64,000 nt of DNA from Pseudomonas atagonensis (GTDB lineage Bacteria > Pseudomonadota > Gammaproteobacteria > Pseudomonadales > Pseudomonadaceae). Below are positions 51,162-61,507 of the stretch, piece by piece. A program made the translations under genes and the position numbers. Position 1 is the stretch's first letter, and the number at the start of each line of letters is the position of its first letter. The stretch spans positions 1 through 64,000 of the forward strand of contig NZ_VXCA01000013.1 in NCBI RefSeq assembly GCF_011369485.1, given 5' to 3'. The notes beneath the pieces were generated by a model. That model worked only from the letters and a program-made list of their open reading frames with translations, was not told the origin of the DNA and did not search any database.

Positions 51162-53083
51162 TACTCCGAATCTGGGCGACCACGCCGGGAAACCGCTTGC
51201 GCGAGAAACTCAGCGAACTGGGCGACGGGCATCGAGCCCAGGTCAGCACCTTCACGAGTACGCACAGCGACAGTCTGCATCTCGACTTCCTTATCTCCGA
51301 TAACCAAAAGATAGGGAACCTTGAGCAAAGTATGCTCGCGGATTTTAAAGCCGATCTTTTCATTTCTCAAGTCGGACTTGGCACGAAATCCGCTTTCGTT
51401 GAGAGTTTTTTCAACTTCTGCAACAAAATCTGCCTGTTTATCAGTGATATTCATGATCACTGCCTGGGTTGGCGCCAGCCAGGCAGGGAAAGCACCTTCG
51501 TAGTGCTCGATCAGAATCCCGACGAAACGCTCAAAGGAACCGAGGATCGCACGGTGCAACATCACCGGGTGTTTGCGGCTGTTGTCTTCGGAGACGTATT
51601 CAGCGCCCAAACGGACAGGCAGGTTAAAATCGAGCTGCAAGGTACCACATTGCCACACGCGACCGAGGCAATCTTTCAGCGAGAATTCGATTTTCGGACC
51701 GTAGAAAGCGCCCTCACCCGGCTGCAGATCGTACGGCAGGCCCGCAGAATCAAGGGCTGCAGCCAGTGCTGCTTCAGCGCGATCCCACAGCTCGTCGGAA
51801 CCGACGCGTTTTTCCGGACGAGTGGACAGTTTCATCTCGACATCGGTGAAGCCGAAGTCACGATAAACGTCCATGGTCAGCTTGATGAACGCAGCGGATT
51901 CAGCCTGCATCTGCTCTTCTGTACAGAAGATGTGGGCGTCGTCCTGAGTGAACGCACGCACACGCATGATGCCGTGCAGCGCACCCGACGGCTCGTTACG
52001 GTGGCAGGCACCGAACTCCGCCAGACGCATCGGCAGTTCGCGGTAGCTCTTCAAGCCCTGGTTGAATACCTGCACGTGGCATGGGCAGTTCATTGGCTTG
52101 ATGGCGTAATCGCGGTTTTCCGACTGCGTGGTGAACATGTTGTCGGCGTAATTGGCCCAGTGCCCGGATTTCTCCCACAGGCTGCGGTCAACCACTTGCG
52201 GTGTCTTGATCTCGAGGTAGCCGTTGTCGCGCTGAATCTTGCGCATGTACTGCTCAAGCACCTGGTACAGAGTCCAGCCGTTCGGGTGCCAGAACACCAT
52301 GCCCGGGGATTCTTCCTGGGTGTGGAACAGGCCCAGACGCTTGCCGATCTTGCGGTGATCGCGCTTTTCAGCTTCTTCGATGCGCTGGATGTAAGCCGCC
52401 AGTTGCTTCTTGTCTGCCCAAGCGGTGCCATACACGCGCTGCAATTGCTCGTTCTTGGCGTCGCCGCGCCAGTAGGCGCCCGACAACTTGGTCAGCTTGA
52501 AGGATTTCAGAAAGCGGGTGTTCGGCACATGCGGACCGCGGCACATGTCGACGTATTCTTCGTGATAGTACAGGCCCATCGCCTGCTCGTTCGGCATGTC
52601 TTCGACCAGACGCAGCTTGTAGTCTTCGCCGCGGGCCTTGAACACTTCGATCACTTCGGCACGCGGAGTGACTTTCTTGATGACGTCGTAATCTTTTTCA
52701 ATCAGCTGTTGCATGCGCTGTTCGATGGCAGCCATGTCGTCCGGCGTGAAAGGACGTTCGAAGGCGATGTCGTAATAGAAGCCTTCATCGATGACCGGCC
52801 CGATCACCATTTTTGCGGTCGGGTACAACTGCTTGACCGCATGGCCAACCAGGTGGGCGCAAGAGTGGCGAATGATCTCCAGCCCCTCTTCATCCTTTGG
52901 CGTGATGATTTGCAGGGTCGCGTCGCTGCTGATGATGTCGCTGGCGTCGACCAGTTGGCCATTGACCTTGCCGGCCAGAGTGGCTTTGGCCAGACCGGCA
53001 CCAATGGATGCGGCGACCTCGGCTACGGAAACCGGGTGATCGAATGAACGTTGACTGCCGTCGGGAAGAGTAATAGTTGGCAT
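51161..53083 (-). CDS. thrS: Threonyl-tRNA synthetase
   Basis: 640 aa from ATG 53083 (upstream frame extension rejected). TGS domain, then zinc-dependent editing domain ([15 protein letters not shown]73-type), class II catalytic motifs ([21 protein letters not shown]-like, and [16 protein letters not shown]) and anticodon-binding domain. Zinc ligands Cys/His visible. Heads the operon with infC. Confidence 0.98.
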   Translation of the reverse strand: MPTITLPDGSQRSFDHPVSVAEVAASIGAGLAKATLAGKVNGQLVDASDIISSDATLQIITPKDEEGLEIIRHSCAHLVGHAVKQLYPTAKMVIGPVIDEGFYYDIAFERPFTPDDMAAIEQRMQQLIEKDYDVIKKVTPRAEVIEVFKARGEDYKLRLVEDMPNEQAMGLYYHEEYVDMCRGPHVPNTRFLKSFKLTKLSGAYWRGDAKNEQLQRVYGTAWADKKQLAAYIQRIEEAEKRDHRKIGKRLGLFHTQEESPGMVFWHPNGWTLYQVLEQYMRKIQRDNGYLEIKTPQVVDRSLWEKSGHWANYADNMFTTQSENRDYAIKPMNCPCHVQVFNQGLKSYRELPMRLAEFGACHRNEPSGALHGIMRVRAFTQDDAHIFCTEEQMQAESAAFIKLTMDVYRDFGFTDVEMKLSTRPEKRVGSDELWDRAEAALAAALDSAGLPYDLQPGEGAFYGPKIEFSLKDCLGRVWQCGTLQLDFNLPVRLGAEYVSEDNSRKHPVMLHRAILGSFERFVGILIEHYEGAFPAWLAPTQAVIMNITDKQADFVAEVEKTLNESGFRAKSDLRNEKIGFKIREHTLLKVPYLLVIGDKEVEMQTVAVRTREGADLGSMPVAQFAEFLAQAVSRRGRPDSE

Positions 53084-53454
53084 GGCGCCTCCTCTCCTAG
53101 TGGTGACCCCTACCAAAGGTCACGTGGGTTGGGATGAGCCAGTACAAGATCCGATCCAGGCCATTCAATGACGAACGCCTGCCTTACAGCGGCAGGAGCC
53201 TTGCGGCCAACCGGAAAACCGAACCAGAGTGACTGGGATTCAAATCAGAATATTCGCACGCTGACCGCAGCCGGGACGGGAAGTCATCCGGCGCCTGTAA
53301 ACGCTTGAGTCCGGCATGCTAGCACAGATGAGCGGTCACTTATGCCTCTGTTTGAGCGGAAGGCAAATCGTCCGTTTTTATGCCAGAGTGCTGAACTTGA
53401 GTGGCCTTTACACCCTCAGATAACAAGACATTGACCCACAAGGAGCATCCTCGC
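53084..53454. other. thrS upstream region, no gene seen
   Basis: About 370 bp with no supported CDS. Must hold the thrS operon promoter (minus) and the promoter of the 53455 gene (plus). No clear riboswitch or hairpin recognised. Confidence 0.5.
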
Positions 53455-53757
53455 ATGCGTCTGAATACCCTATTCGCCGTAGTCGCCCCCATCGTTATGC
53501 TGCTGCCACTGAGCGCCCACGCCGATTGGCCTAAGGGCGAACGCGAGAAATACATGGCGCAGTGCACCCAGGCGGCCACTCCACAGATCGGCGCCGCCGC
53601 AGCGAAATCTCACTGTGCCTGTGGCGCAGATGCCATCAAGTCTTACCCGGCCAGCGATATTCAGGCACTGATGGACAACAAGGCCACCCCTGAATTACAG
53701 CAGAAAGCGTTGGGGCAAATAGCCAAATGCAAGGCCAATACGCCAGCGAAAAAGTAA
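53455..53757 (+). CDS. Small periplasmic protein, unknown
   Basis: 100 aa from ATG 53455 (ribosome site AAGGAG). Signal peptide residues 1-23 (cleavage after SAHA). Mature part has C-T-Q, C-A-C-G-A-D and K-C cysteines. Function unknown. Confidence 0.75.
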   Translation: MRLNTLFAVVAPIVMLLPLSAHADWPKGEREKYMAQCTQAATPQIGAAAAKSHCACGADAIKSYPASDIQALMDNKATPELQQKALGQIAKCKANTPAKK

Positions 53758-54047
53758 GTAAAAATCGCATCTGACTCCGCTCAGCGCCCGTAAAAACGGC
53801 TGAATTTGAGCCTTTTCGGACGATTTATGCAGGTTTTACAGGTTTTTTTATTGTCTTTACGTTTCGCTCAAAGCCTTTGAAACCGGGGGTTTCAGCGCAA
53901 ATGGGCAGTAAAGAAAACACGACTGATTGGCAAACAGCACGTCCGGGGGGCTACCAAAGCGAACATTTCGACTATGATACTCCGGTGTGCCCAGTTGGCC
54001 TGAGCAGCACAGTACTACTGAAAATATATGTTTCTTGGAGATACACC
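53758..54047 (+). other. Leader region of the cold-shock gene
   Basis: No gene. AT-rich with a long likely untranslated region before the cold-shock gene at 54048, common for cspA-type mRNA thermoregulation. No element defined precisely. Confidence 0.4.
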
Positions 54048-54260
54048 ATGTCTAATCGCCAAACCGGCACCGTTAAATGGTTCAACGATGAAAAAGGCTT
54101 CGGCTTCATCACTCCTCAAGGTGGCGGTGACGACCTGTTCGTACACTTCAAAGCTATCGAATCCGACGGTTTCAAAAGCCTGAAAGAAGGCCAGACCGTT
54201 TCCTTCGTGGCTGAGAAAGGCCAAAAGGGTATGCAAGCTGCACAGGTTCGCCCAGAGTAA
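54048..54260 (+). CDS. Cold-shock domain protein
   Basis: 70 aa from ATG 54048 with ribosome site TTGGAG. RNP1 K-G-F-G-F-I and RNP2 D-L-F-V-H-F are intact. Binds single-stranded nucleic acid as an RNA chaperone. Followed by a strong terminator. Confidence 0.96.
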   Translation: MSNRQTGTVKWFNDEKGFGFITPQGGGDDLFVHFKAIESDGFKSLKEGQTVSFVAEKGQKGMQAAQVRPE

Positions 54261-54280
54261 TTTCTCGGCGCACTAAAAAA

Positions 54281-54306
54281 ACCCCGTCCATGTGACGGGG
54301 TTTTTT
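54281..54306. terminator. Strong bidirectional terminator
   Basis: ACCCCGTC-CATGT-GACGGGGT flanked by A7 and T6. Confidence 0.9.
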
Positions 54307-54331
54307 ATGCCTGAAACAAAAGTGCCCGGGA

Positions 54332-54649
54332 TCAGCCGCAGTTGACGCGGGTAACCACCAGGCCGTTGTCGGTGTTCAGGTTCAGGCGATCGGAGCGGTA
54401 CTCCAACGTGATCATGTCATTGGGCTTGAGGAAACGCGCATTTTGCGCGCCAGCCTTGGCCCGGGCTTGCTCCAGCAACTCTGGCGAAGCTTTCTTGCCA
54501 ATGGCGAACTCCGCCGCCGTTGCTTCGCAGCGGCTGTGACCGGATTCGGTTGCCACTGGATCCTTTGCCGACTCGCTGGAGGTCGTACTGCAACCGGCCA
54601 ACATGGCAGCGGCCATAAGTGCACCCAGTGTCGCGAACTTCAAAGGCAT
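54332..54649 (-). CDS. Lipoprotein, I78-type peptidase inhibitor-like
   Basis: 105 aa. Lipobox L-A-G-C at about residue 20. C-E-A-T-A-A-E-F-A-I-G-K-K-A-S then LEYRSDRLNLNTD and RVNCG: the two Cys and the G match the I78 inhibitor family. Probably periplasmic or outer-membrane anchored. Confidence 0.8.
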   Translation of the reverse strand: MPLKFATLGALMAAAMLAGCSTTSSESAKDPVATESGHSRCEATAAEFAIGKKASPELLEQARAKAGAQNARFLKPNDMITLEYRSDRLNLNTDNGLVVTRVNCG

Positions 54650-54816
54650 GAAGCCTCCTTGTATTCAAAAAAGTTAAGCTGAGATTGTGCGACCGCCGAT
54701 CCGGCGTTTGGTTTCACGGCGATGCCATCACCCTGCCCCACAACCGGAAAAACGCCGAGTGTGCCTCAGCGGCCCCCATAAATTCTCCAATCAATCGTGA
54801 CTGGATATTAACGAAC

Positions 54817-55164
54817 TCAATAAACGTCGATGTAGTCGTACGGCGGGTTCGGCCAGTTGTCTTTGAGCGCGTTGAAAATCTGCATCACCCACACCTCGTC
54901 GCTCGCCGCGACATTTCCCACGTAACCCGAGCCCTTGGCCCAGGTTTCAAGACGAAACAGCAGGCCATCGATATCCTGCCCGCCAGTGACTCCCGAAGAG
55001 ATATAGGCGATGCCGCTCTTGGTCACGCGCAGTTGCGTATGTTCGTCGTCGCTGGCCGAAGCGAGCAACTGGCGTACCGCGTCTAGCGTAAGGCCGTCAG
55101 GGGTATTCAAATCGATCTGCACAGCACGATCCTTGGATAAGCCGGAAAAGACCAAGTGTCGCAT
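54817..55164 (-). CDS. Hypothetical protein
   Basis: 115 aa from ATG 55164. Mixed alpha/beta with VSASDDEHTQLRVTKSGIAYISS and VMQIFNALKDNWPNPPYDYID. Divergent from and overlapping the 5' end region of the next gene. Unknown. Confidence 0.6.
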   Translation of the reverse strand: MRHLVFSGLSKDRAVQIDLNTPDGLTLDAVRQLLASASDDEHTQLRVTKSGIAYISSGVTGGQDIDGLLFRLETWAKGSGYVGNVAASDEVWVMQIFNALKDNWPNPPYDYIDVY

Positions 55165-55176
55165 AGCGCTGCGTTC

Positions 55177-55464
55177 ATGCCTAAGTCGCAGTGCCAAACC
55201 CGTGACAAAGTGGTTAACTCGCTCTCGGACATTCCCGACTTTTCGAGCGCACTCATGAGCACCGTAAGCATCAATGCCGACATCAAAGTCCTGTGGCCGA
55301 AGGGGCACAGTTCATATAGCCCGGGCAGCTCGGAAGAGCTGGCACTGATCAGCATTGATCTGCTGGTCAAGACGATGGGAACACAAGGCGCGCAAACGTT
55401 TATTGCACAGGTGTTCGAGAGGTATCAGCAGCCCAAAGGCACACCGGACACTGAGAGGGAGTAA
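55177..55464 (+). CDS. Hypothetical protein
   Basis: 95 aa from ATG 55177. ADIKVLWPKGHSSYSPGSSEEL and LLVKTMGTQGAQTFIAQVFERY. No family recognised. Followed by a strong terminator. Confidence 0.6.
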   Translation: MPKSQCQTRDKVVNSLSDIPDFSSALMSTVSINADIKVLWPKGHSSYSPGSSEELALISIDLLVKTMGTQGAQTFIAQVFERYQQPKGTPDTERE

Positions 55465-55466
55465 CG

Positions 55467-55490
55467 ACCCGCAGGCTGGCACCTGCGGGT
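55467..55490. terminator. Bidirectional hairpin terminator between convergent genes
   Basis: ACCCGCAGG-CTGGCA-CCTGCGGGT, serving the plus gene and the end of the ribose operon. Confidence 0.8.
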
Positions 55491-55497
55491 CTTTGCC

Positions 55498-56526
55498 TTA
55501 CTTGAGACGTTTCAGGCGCTCGGTCAGCAAGTCGAAGAAGCCCTGGGCATCGCCATTTTCGACCCAGAAGGCATTTTTCGGTTGCTTCAGGCCGTCATAC
55601 CAATCAACGACGGTCTGACCGAAAGTGATCCCTTCACGGCTATCAACAGCGACATTCACCGAGCGACCGGTAAACAGTTCCGGCTTGAGCAGGTAGGCGA
55701 TAACAGTCGCGTCATGCACCGGGCCGCCCGGGATGCCGTAATGCTCCATATCCCCTTTGATGTACTCGTTGAGGATGTCGCTGACAATCTTGCTCGCGTT
55801 GTTGTTGAGCGCTGCGATCTGCTTCAGACGCGCGTCACTGGTGAGAATCTTGTGCGTCACGTCCAGCGGCAGATAGGTCAATTTCACGCCGCTCTTGAGC
55901 ACTACTTCAGCCGCTTGCGGATCGGCAAACAGGTTGAATTCGGCCACCGGGGTGATGTTGCCACCGTTGAAGTGCGCGCCACCCATGATCACGACCTCCT
56001 TGATGCCCTGAACAATCTCGGGTTCCTGGATCAGCGCCAGCGCCAGATTGGTCTGCGGACCGAGCATGGCGATGGTGATGCTGTGCGGTTTGGCTTTTTT
56101 CAAGGTGTCGATCAAATAGTTGACCGCATTGCCTTCAGCCAGGCCCTTTTTCGGCTCGTGCACGGTGACACCCGACAGGCCTTCCTTGCCATGGATGTTC
56201 TCGGCGTAAATCGGCGTACGCATCAGCGGTTTTGGTGCGCCGGCGTACACCGGTACATCCTCGCGCCCTGCCCACTCGCGAGCCAGGCGTGCGTTTCGCG
56301 AAGTCTTGTCGAGACGTACGTTGCCAGCCACGGTGGTCAGCGCTCGAATATTCAGTTCGTCCGGCGAGGCCAGCGCGAACAGCAAGGCGACCACGTCGTC
56401 GGCACCCGGATCAGTGTCGATGATCAGATCGATTTTTTCCGCCGCATGAGCGCCGGTTGCAGTTATCACGGACAAAAGCAGCAGACTCCGGATCAGTTGA
56501 TGCAGTTTTTGAGCATAGCGTTGCAT
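55498..56526 (-). CDS. Periplasmic nucleoside hydrolase
   Basis: 342 aa from ATG 56526. Signal peptide (cleavage after AHA, about 29). Calcium-binding motif D-T-D-P-G-A-D-D, N-I-H-G-K-E-G-L, M-L-G-P-Q-T-N-L and C-terminal G-P-V-H-D-A define the IunH/RihA family. It hydrolyses ribonucleosides to base and ribose. Last gene of the ribose operon, so it can feed RbsB with ribose from nucleosides. Confidence 0.92.
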   Translation of the reverse strand: MQRYAQKLHQLIRSLLLLSVITATGAHAAEKIDLIIDTDPGADDVVALLFALASPDELNIRALTTVAGNVRLDKTSRNARLAREWAGREDVPVYAGAPKPLMRTPIYAENIHGKEGLSGVTVHEPKKGLAEGNAVNYLIDTLKKAKPHSITIAMLGPQTNLALALIQEPEIVQGIKEVVIMGGAHFNGGNITPVAEFNLFADPQAAEVVLKSGVKLTYLPLDVTHKILTSDARLKQIAALNNNASKIVSDILNEYIKGDMEHYGIPGGPVHDATVIAYLLKPELFTGRSVNVAVDSREGITFGQTVVDWYDGLKQPKNAFWVENGDAQGFFDLLTERLKRLK

Positions 56527-56557
56527 GGCGCATTCCTTGTGCATGTGAAAACGAAAA

Positions 56558-56962
56558 TCAGAAAGTAACCCCAGCCACCAGCACGATGTTGCAGTACGGC
56601 TGACATTCGCCGGTACGCACAATCGCTCGAGCCTGCCGGCTGAGAACCTTGAATTGCTCGTGACTGAGCAGGTCGCGACGACCCAGTGCACCCTCTTCGT
56701 TCAACTCATCCAGCGAGGTCAGCGCTGTCGGTTGCTTGTCGAAAATTTCCTTGGCCAGCGCATGGCTTTCTACCTGCATCTCGCTCAGCACGACTTTCAA
56801 CGTGCTGACGAAATCAGGAACGCCATGGGTCAGCGCCAGGTCGATCAATTCGACGCCCGGCGGCACGGGCAGCCCGGCATCACCAATGACCACCATGTCG
56901 CCATGGCCAAGGGACGCAATCAGACGCGACAACGCGACGTTGAGCAAAGGAGTCTTTTTCAT
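56558..56962 (-). CDS. rbsD: D-ribose pyranase
   Basis: 134 aa, [24 protein letters not shown] with catalytic His. Converts beta-pyranose to furanose ribose for RbsK. Four-bp overlap with rbsK. Confidence 0.96.
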   Translation of the reverse strand: MKKTPLLNVALSRLIASLGHGDMVVIGDAGLPVPPGVELIDLALTHGVPDFVSTLKVVLSEMQVESHALAKEIFDKQPTALTSLDELNEEGALGRRDLLSHEQFKVLSRQARAIVRTGECQPYCNIVLVAGVTF

Positions 56963-57876
56963 GCGGGTTTGAAGGCCTGTACGTCGGATTGGGTTGGAAT
57001 GGAGGGTTGTGCGCCGGCACGAGTAACCGACAGCGCAGCGGCAATCTGCCCGTAGCGGATCGCCTCGGCTTCGGATTTGCCACTGGCCAGGGCCGCAGCG
57101 AAACCGCCGACGAAGGTGTCGCCCGCCGCCGTGGTGTCGACGGCCTTCACTTTAGGTGCAGGGAAATGCTCGAAACCTGTGCCATTGGCGAATAACGAAC
57201 CTTCAGCGCCAAGCGTGATGATGACTTTGCCCGCCCCCATTGCAATCAAATGGCTTGCGGCGCTTTCTGCAGTTTTCAACGAATCGACCGGCAATCCGCT
57301 CAACGCAGCCGCTTCACTTTCGTTGGGAATCAGGTAATCAATCGCCGGAAACCAGTCTGCCGGCAGCGGGCGACTGGCCGGGGCCGGATTGAGAATCACG
57401 GTTTTGCCCAGTGCACGGGCACGCTTGAGTGCATGGCCCACGGTCGCATCCGGAATCTCCAGCTGGCAGATGACGACATCGGCAGCCTGCAACACGGCAT
57501 CGAAGCGGTCGATGACCTCAGGCGTCATTGCGCCATTGGCGCCAGCGACGATCACAATCGCATTCTGACTGTTGTCATCGACGACAATCAGCGCGACGCC
57601 ACTGGAATCCTCGACAACGCTCACTGCCTGACAGTCAATCTGTTCAGCCAGCAAGGCATCGCGCAGCTGCACGCCATAGTCATCGTTGCCAACACAACCC
57701 ACCATTGCCACCTGCGCGCCCAAGCGTGCAGCGGCCACAGCCTGATTGGCACCCTTGCCGCCAGAAACAGTGGCGAACGAATGGCCGATCAGCGTTTCAC
57801 CGCCCCGGGGCAGGCGTGGCGCCCGGGTGACCAGATCCATGTTCAGGCTGCCTATTACCACTACATTTGCGGGCAT
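56959..57876 (-). CDS. rbsK: Ribokinase
   Basis: 305 aa, PfkB family: G-G-K-G-A-N-Q-A and the anion-hole/catalytic [12 protein letters not shown]. Phosphorylates ribose to ribose-5-phosphate. Confidence 0.97.
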   Translation of the reverse strand: MPANVVVIGSLNMDLVTRAPRLPRGGETLIGHSFATVSGGKGANQAVAAARLGAQVAMVGCVGNDDYGVQLRDALLAEQIDCQAVSVVEDSSGVALIVVDDNSQNAIVIVAGANGAMTPEVIDRFDAVLQAADVVICQLEIPDATVGHALKRARALGKTVILNPAPASRPLPADWFPAIDYLIPNESEAAALSGLPVDSLKTAESAASHLIAMGAGKVIITLGAEGSLFANGTGFEHFPAPKVKAVDTTAAGDTFVGGFAAALASGKSEAEAIRYGQIAAALSVTRAGAQPSIPTQSDVQAFKPA

Positions 57877-57900
57877 ACATCATTACTCGTCAATTCGGTT

Positions 57901-58920
57901 TCAGCGGTATTCGGTGAATACGCCAGACAGCGGCGCAGTCGATTCGCGCAAGACAATACTCGGGGTCACGATCCGTTGATCGGTGCCCAGATTCGGCGTG
58001 GCAATCCTTCGCAACAATACTTCTGCGGCCATCTCTCCTAACTGCAGGATCGATTGGCCGACCGTGGTCAGCGCCGGATATACGTAACGGCTCATTTGGA
58101 TATCGTCGAAGCCGATCACCGACAACTCGGCTGGCACTCGCACATTCCTTTCTGCCGCAGCGCGCAGGACACCGATACCGATCATGTCGTTACCGGCAAA
58201 AATGGCGCTCGGCGGATTGGTTTCAAGCAGGCTCGCCGCCGCGTTGTAGCCGCCAGTGCTGGTGAAATCACTTTCCAGCATGCGCTCCTGGCGCACCTCA
58301 ATGCCCGCCTCTTTCAGCGCACGGCAATACCCGGCCTGACGCATCTGCGCCACGCTGGTACTGGCCGGGCCGCCGATGGTGGCAATGTCACGATGCCCCA
58401 GCTCGAGCAGATGGCGGGTGGCGAGGTAAGCGCCGTACTCATGATCGATGCGCACCAGATCGGCATCGACACCATCCAGACCACGGTCGACGATGACCAT
58501 TGGCGTTTTCACACCGGCAAGTCCTTGCGCCAGGCCACTGTCGCCACCGGCTGAGGCAACAATCAGCCCATCGATGCGCTTTTCCAGCAATACGCGCAAA
58601 TAGCTACGCTGCTTTTCCGGGTTGTCGTCGGAGTTGCAGAGGATCACGCAGTAGCCATTACGCTCGCAGTAATCCTCGATGCCCCGCGCCAGCTCAGCGA
58701 AGTACGGGTTGAGGCTGTTGGGCACCAGCAAACCAATGGTCGCGGTGGTCTTGGCCTTCAGTGAACGCGCCACAGCGCTGGGCACGTAGTCGAGGCTCTT
58801 GATGGCTGCCTCGACCTTTCGCCGGACTTCCTGGCTGACCGGCCGCGTATTGTTCACCACGTGGGACACAGTCGTATAGGAAATCCCGGCGAGCGCGGCC
58901 ACATCCTTGATTGTTGCCAT
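57901..58920 (-). CDS. rbsR: LacI-family ribose operon repressor
   Basis: 339 aa. N-terminal HTH A-T-I-K-D-V-A-A-L-A-G-I-S-Y-T-T-V-S-H-V-V-N-N and hinge SAVARSLK; C-terminal periplasmic-binding-like ribose domain. Its position inside the operon suggests autoregulation through the operator before rbsB. Confidence 0.93.
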   Translation of the reverse strand: MATIKDVAALAGISYTTVSHVVNNTRPVSQEVRRKVEAAIKSLDYVPSAVARSLKAKTTATIGLLVPNSLNPYFAELARGIEDYCERNGYCVILCNSDDNPEKQRSYLRVLLEKRIDGLIVASAGGDSGLAQGLAGVKTPMVIVDRGLDGVDADLVRIDHEYGAYLATRHLLELGHRDIATIGGPASTSVAQMRQAGYCRALKEAGIEVRQERMLESDFTSTGGYNAAASLLETNPPSAIFAGNDMIGIGVLRAAAERNVRVPAELSVIGFDDIQMSRYVYPALTTVGQSILQLGEMAAEVLLRRIATPNLGTDQRIVTPSIVLRESTAPLSGVFTEYR

Positions 58921-58923
58921 GGT

Positions 58924-59901
58924 TCAGCCCCGTCGACTTGCGCGTTGACTGCGATAGGTGTCGAGCACCACGGCAATGACGATGACCGCACCGGTGATGA
59001 TGCGCTTGGTCGGTTCGGTCGCACCGATCTGCGCCAGACCCGCCGCCAGTACGGAGATGATCAATACTCCGAAGAACGTGCTGATCACCGAACCGCGCCC
59101 GCCCATCAGGCTCGTGCCGCCGATCACCACGGCGGCGATCACTTGCAGTTCGAGACCGGAGCCGGCGTTCGGGTCGGCCGCTTCCAGACGCGAAATCTGA
59201 AACAGTGCAGCGATACCGGCCAACAGCCCCATCAGGCTGAACACCAGAATTTTGTAGGGTTTGGGATTGATCCCTGCCAGACGTACTGCTTCTTCATTGG
59301 TGCCGATACCGATCAGGTAGCGACCGAACACGGTACGCGTCAGAACTGCCTGCGCAATGAAGATCACCAGCAAGGCAATGATGAACGACGGCGAGATACC
59401 GAACGCGATCGGATTCGACAGCCAGGCAAATGAATCACCGATGTAAGCGGTGCGCGAACCGGTCATCTGATACGCCAGGCCGCGCGCCATTTCCAGCACG
59501 CCCAGGGACACGATGAACGACGGAATTCGCCACGCTACTGTGATCGATCCGGTGACAGTGCCGGCCAGCGCCGCCACAGCCATACCCAGCAATGCCGAGG
59601 GCAACACGCCCCAGCCCCAGCCCAGAATCGCCACACTGACCGTCGAAGCGGCGAGCGCCAGCACCGAGCCCACCGAAAGGTCGATACCGCCGATGATCAG
59701 CACGAAGGTCATGCCGACCGCCAGCACCATCAAATCGGGAATCTGGTTGGCCAGGGTGCTGAAGGTGTTATAGGAGAGAAAGTGGCTGCTCAAGACCGAG
59801 AACAGCGCGACCATCGCCAGCAAGGCGCCGGCCAGGCCCAGATAAGTGCCCAAGCCATAGAAGTTGCCACTACGTTTGCCGGCGGAAGTTGCAGTTTTCA
59901 T
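58924..59901 (-). CDS. rbsC: Ribose ABC transporter permease
   Basis: 325 aa with about nine hydrophobic spans and the permease motif G-G-I-D-L-S-V-G-S-V-L-A-L. Starts inside the rbsA stop (ATGA). Confidence 0.97.
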   Translation of the reverse strand: MKTATSAGKRSGNFYGLGTYLGLAGALLAMVALFSVLSSHFLSYNTFSTLANQIPDLMVLAVGMTFVLIIGGIDLSVGSVLALAASTVSVAILGWGWGVLPSALLGMAVAALAGTVTGSITVAWRIPSFIVSLGVLEMARGLAYQMTGSRTAYIGDSFAWLSNPIAFGISPSFIIALLVIFIAQAVLTRTVFGRYLIGIGTNEEAVRLAGINPKPYKILVFSLMGLLAGIAALFQISRLEAADPNAGSGLELQVIAAVVIGGTSLMGGRGSVISTFFGVLIISVLAAGLAQIGATEPTKRIITGAVIVIAVVLDTYRSQRASRRG

Positions 59902-61451
59902 GGGAGATCCCTAGGCGCCGCTTCGTTGAGCAACGCATCACGTTTTTGGTAGCCGGCGAACGCGGCGGCAAGCAAATCATCCTGAGTCCAACTGTCACGC
60001 TCGAACGTGTCGATCAGACGACCTGCCGAGAGCACGCCGATGCGATCGCAGATCAGCATCAATTCGCGCAGATCACTGGACACCACCACCAGCGCTTTGC
60101 CCTGGCGAGTCAGTTCGCCGAGCAAGGCATAAATGTCGAACTTGGCGCCGACATCGATGCCACGAGTAGGCTCATCGAACAGCAGCACCGAGCAATCACG
60201 CTCCAGCCAGCGGCCGATTACTACCTTCTGCTGGTTGCCCCCGGACAACTCCGAGACAAGCTGTGTCGGGCTGGAACTGCGGATGCGCATGGCGTCGATC
60301 TGACGCTGAGCCAAGGAAATTTCATCGCCATTGTTGACGAAACCGCCGCTGGAAATGTCCGGCATATTGCCCAAAGCAATGTTGGCGCTAATCGACTGAC
60401 TGAGCAGCAAACCTTCGCCTTTACGGTCTTCGGTGATCAGCGCGATGCCATTGCGCACCGCATCGACGGGCGATCGAATACTCACGACCTGCGCGGGCGA
60501 GCCCAGAGATATCGTGCCGCTGTCGGCCACATCGGCGCCGAAAATCAGGCGCAGCAACTCGGTACGGCCCGCCCCGATCAATCCGGAAATCCCGAAAATC
60601 TCGCCGGCACGCACTTCGAACGAGACGTCGCGCACCTTGTCCGATCGCGTCAGACCGTTAACCGTCAACATCGGCGCGCCGATTTTGCGCGGGCCGAGGT
60701 CGATGTGTTCGCCCAGTTCCCGGCCGACCATCAACGTGACCAGTTGCTCACTGTTGTAATTGGCCATTGGCTCGACACAGACCAGATTACCGTCGCGCAG
60801 CACTGCGATGCGCTGCGCCACCCGGGCCAGTTCTTCGAGGCGGTGGGAAATGTAGATGATCGAGACGCCACGCGCCTGCAATCGGGTGATCTGCTCAAAG
60901 AGCATTTCGACTTCGCGCGCCGTGAGCATCGCGGTCGGCTCATCGAGAATCAGCACATGGCAATCGCCGATCAGGTTGCGGGCGATTTCGACCATCTGCT
61001 GATGCCCGATACCCAACTCGCCGACCAGCGTGTCCGGATCGATCGCATCGAGGCCGACTTGCGCCATGGCTTCGATAGCGGCTTTGCGCAATTGTTTGCG
61101 GCTGATCCAGCCACCATTACTCGGCAGGTTGTCGAGAAACAGATTTTCCGCCACCGACAGCGTCGGCAACAGATTGAGTTCTTGCATGACCATGCGCACG
61201 CCAAGATCTTCGGCCTGGGTACGGCTGCCCGGACGATAGTCCTTGCCCTGGAATTGCATCTGGCCGGTCGTCGGGGTGACCAGACCGCCAATGATCTTCG
61301 AGAGGGTGCTTTTACCGGCGCCATTCTCGCCGGTCAGCGCCAGCACTTCACCGCGCATCAGCGTCAAATCGATGCCGGTGAGCACCGGTTGCGCGTAAGT
61401 CTTACCGATACCGCTGACCGAGAGGACAGCGTTCGGGGCGGAAACTGACAT
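59898..61451 (-). CDS. rbsA: Ribose ABC transporter ATP-binding protein
   Basis: 517 aa, duplicated ATPase. First half: Walker A G-E-N-G-A-G-K-S-T and Walker B V-L-I-L-D-E-P-T. Second half: degenerate G-L-I-G-A-G-R-T and signature L-S-G-G-N-Q-Q-K. Energises ribose uptake. Confidence 0.97.
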   Translation of the reverse strand: MSVSAPNAVLSVSGIGKTYAQPVLTGIDLTLMRGEVLALTGENGAGKSTLSKIIGGLVTPTTGQMQFQGKDYRPGSRTQAEDLGVRMVMQELNLLPTLSVAENLFLDNLPSNGGWISRKQLRKAAIEAMAQVGLDAIDPDTLVGELGIGHQQMVEIARNLIGDCHVLILDEPTAMLTAREVEMLFEQITRLQARGVSIIYISHRLEELARVAQRIAVLRDGNLVCVEPMANYNSEQLVTLMVGRELGEHIDLGPRKIGAPMLTVNGLTRSDKVRDVSFEVRAGEIFGISGLIGAGRTELLRLIFGADVADSGTISLGSPAQVVSIRSPVDAVRNGIALITEDRKGEGLLLSQSISANIALGNMPDISSGGFVNNGDEISLAQRQIDAMRIRSSSPTQLVSELSGGNQQKVVIGRWLERDCSVLLFDEPTRGIDVGAKFDIYALLGELTRQGKALVVVSSDLRELMLICDRIGVLSAGRLIDTFERDSWTQDDLLAAAFAGYQKRDALLNEAAPRDLP

Positions 61452-61507
61452 AAAAAACTCTCCATGCGCTCGCCCGGACGGACGAGCGCCGTTGTGTCGC
61501 CGAAGGA

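Noticed and set aside
51197-53047. 616-codon open frame antisense to thrS
   Set aside because: Same reason: antisense shadow with no recognisable domain.
59889-61448. 519-codon open frame antisense to rbsA
   Set aside because: Shadow of a clear ABC ATPase gene.
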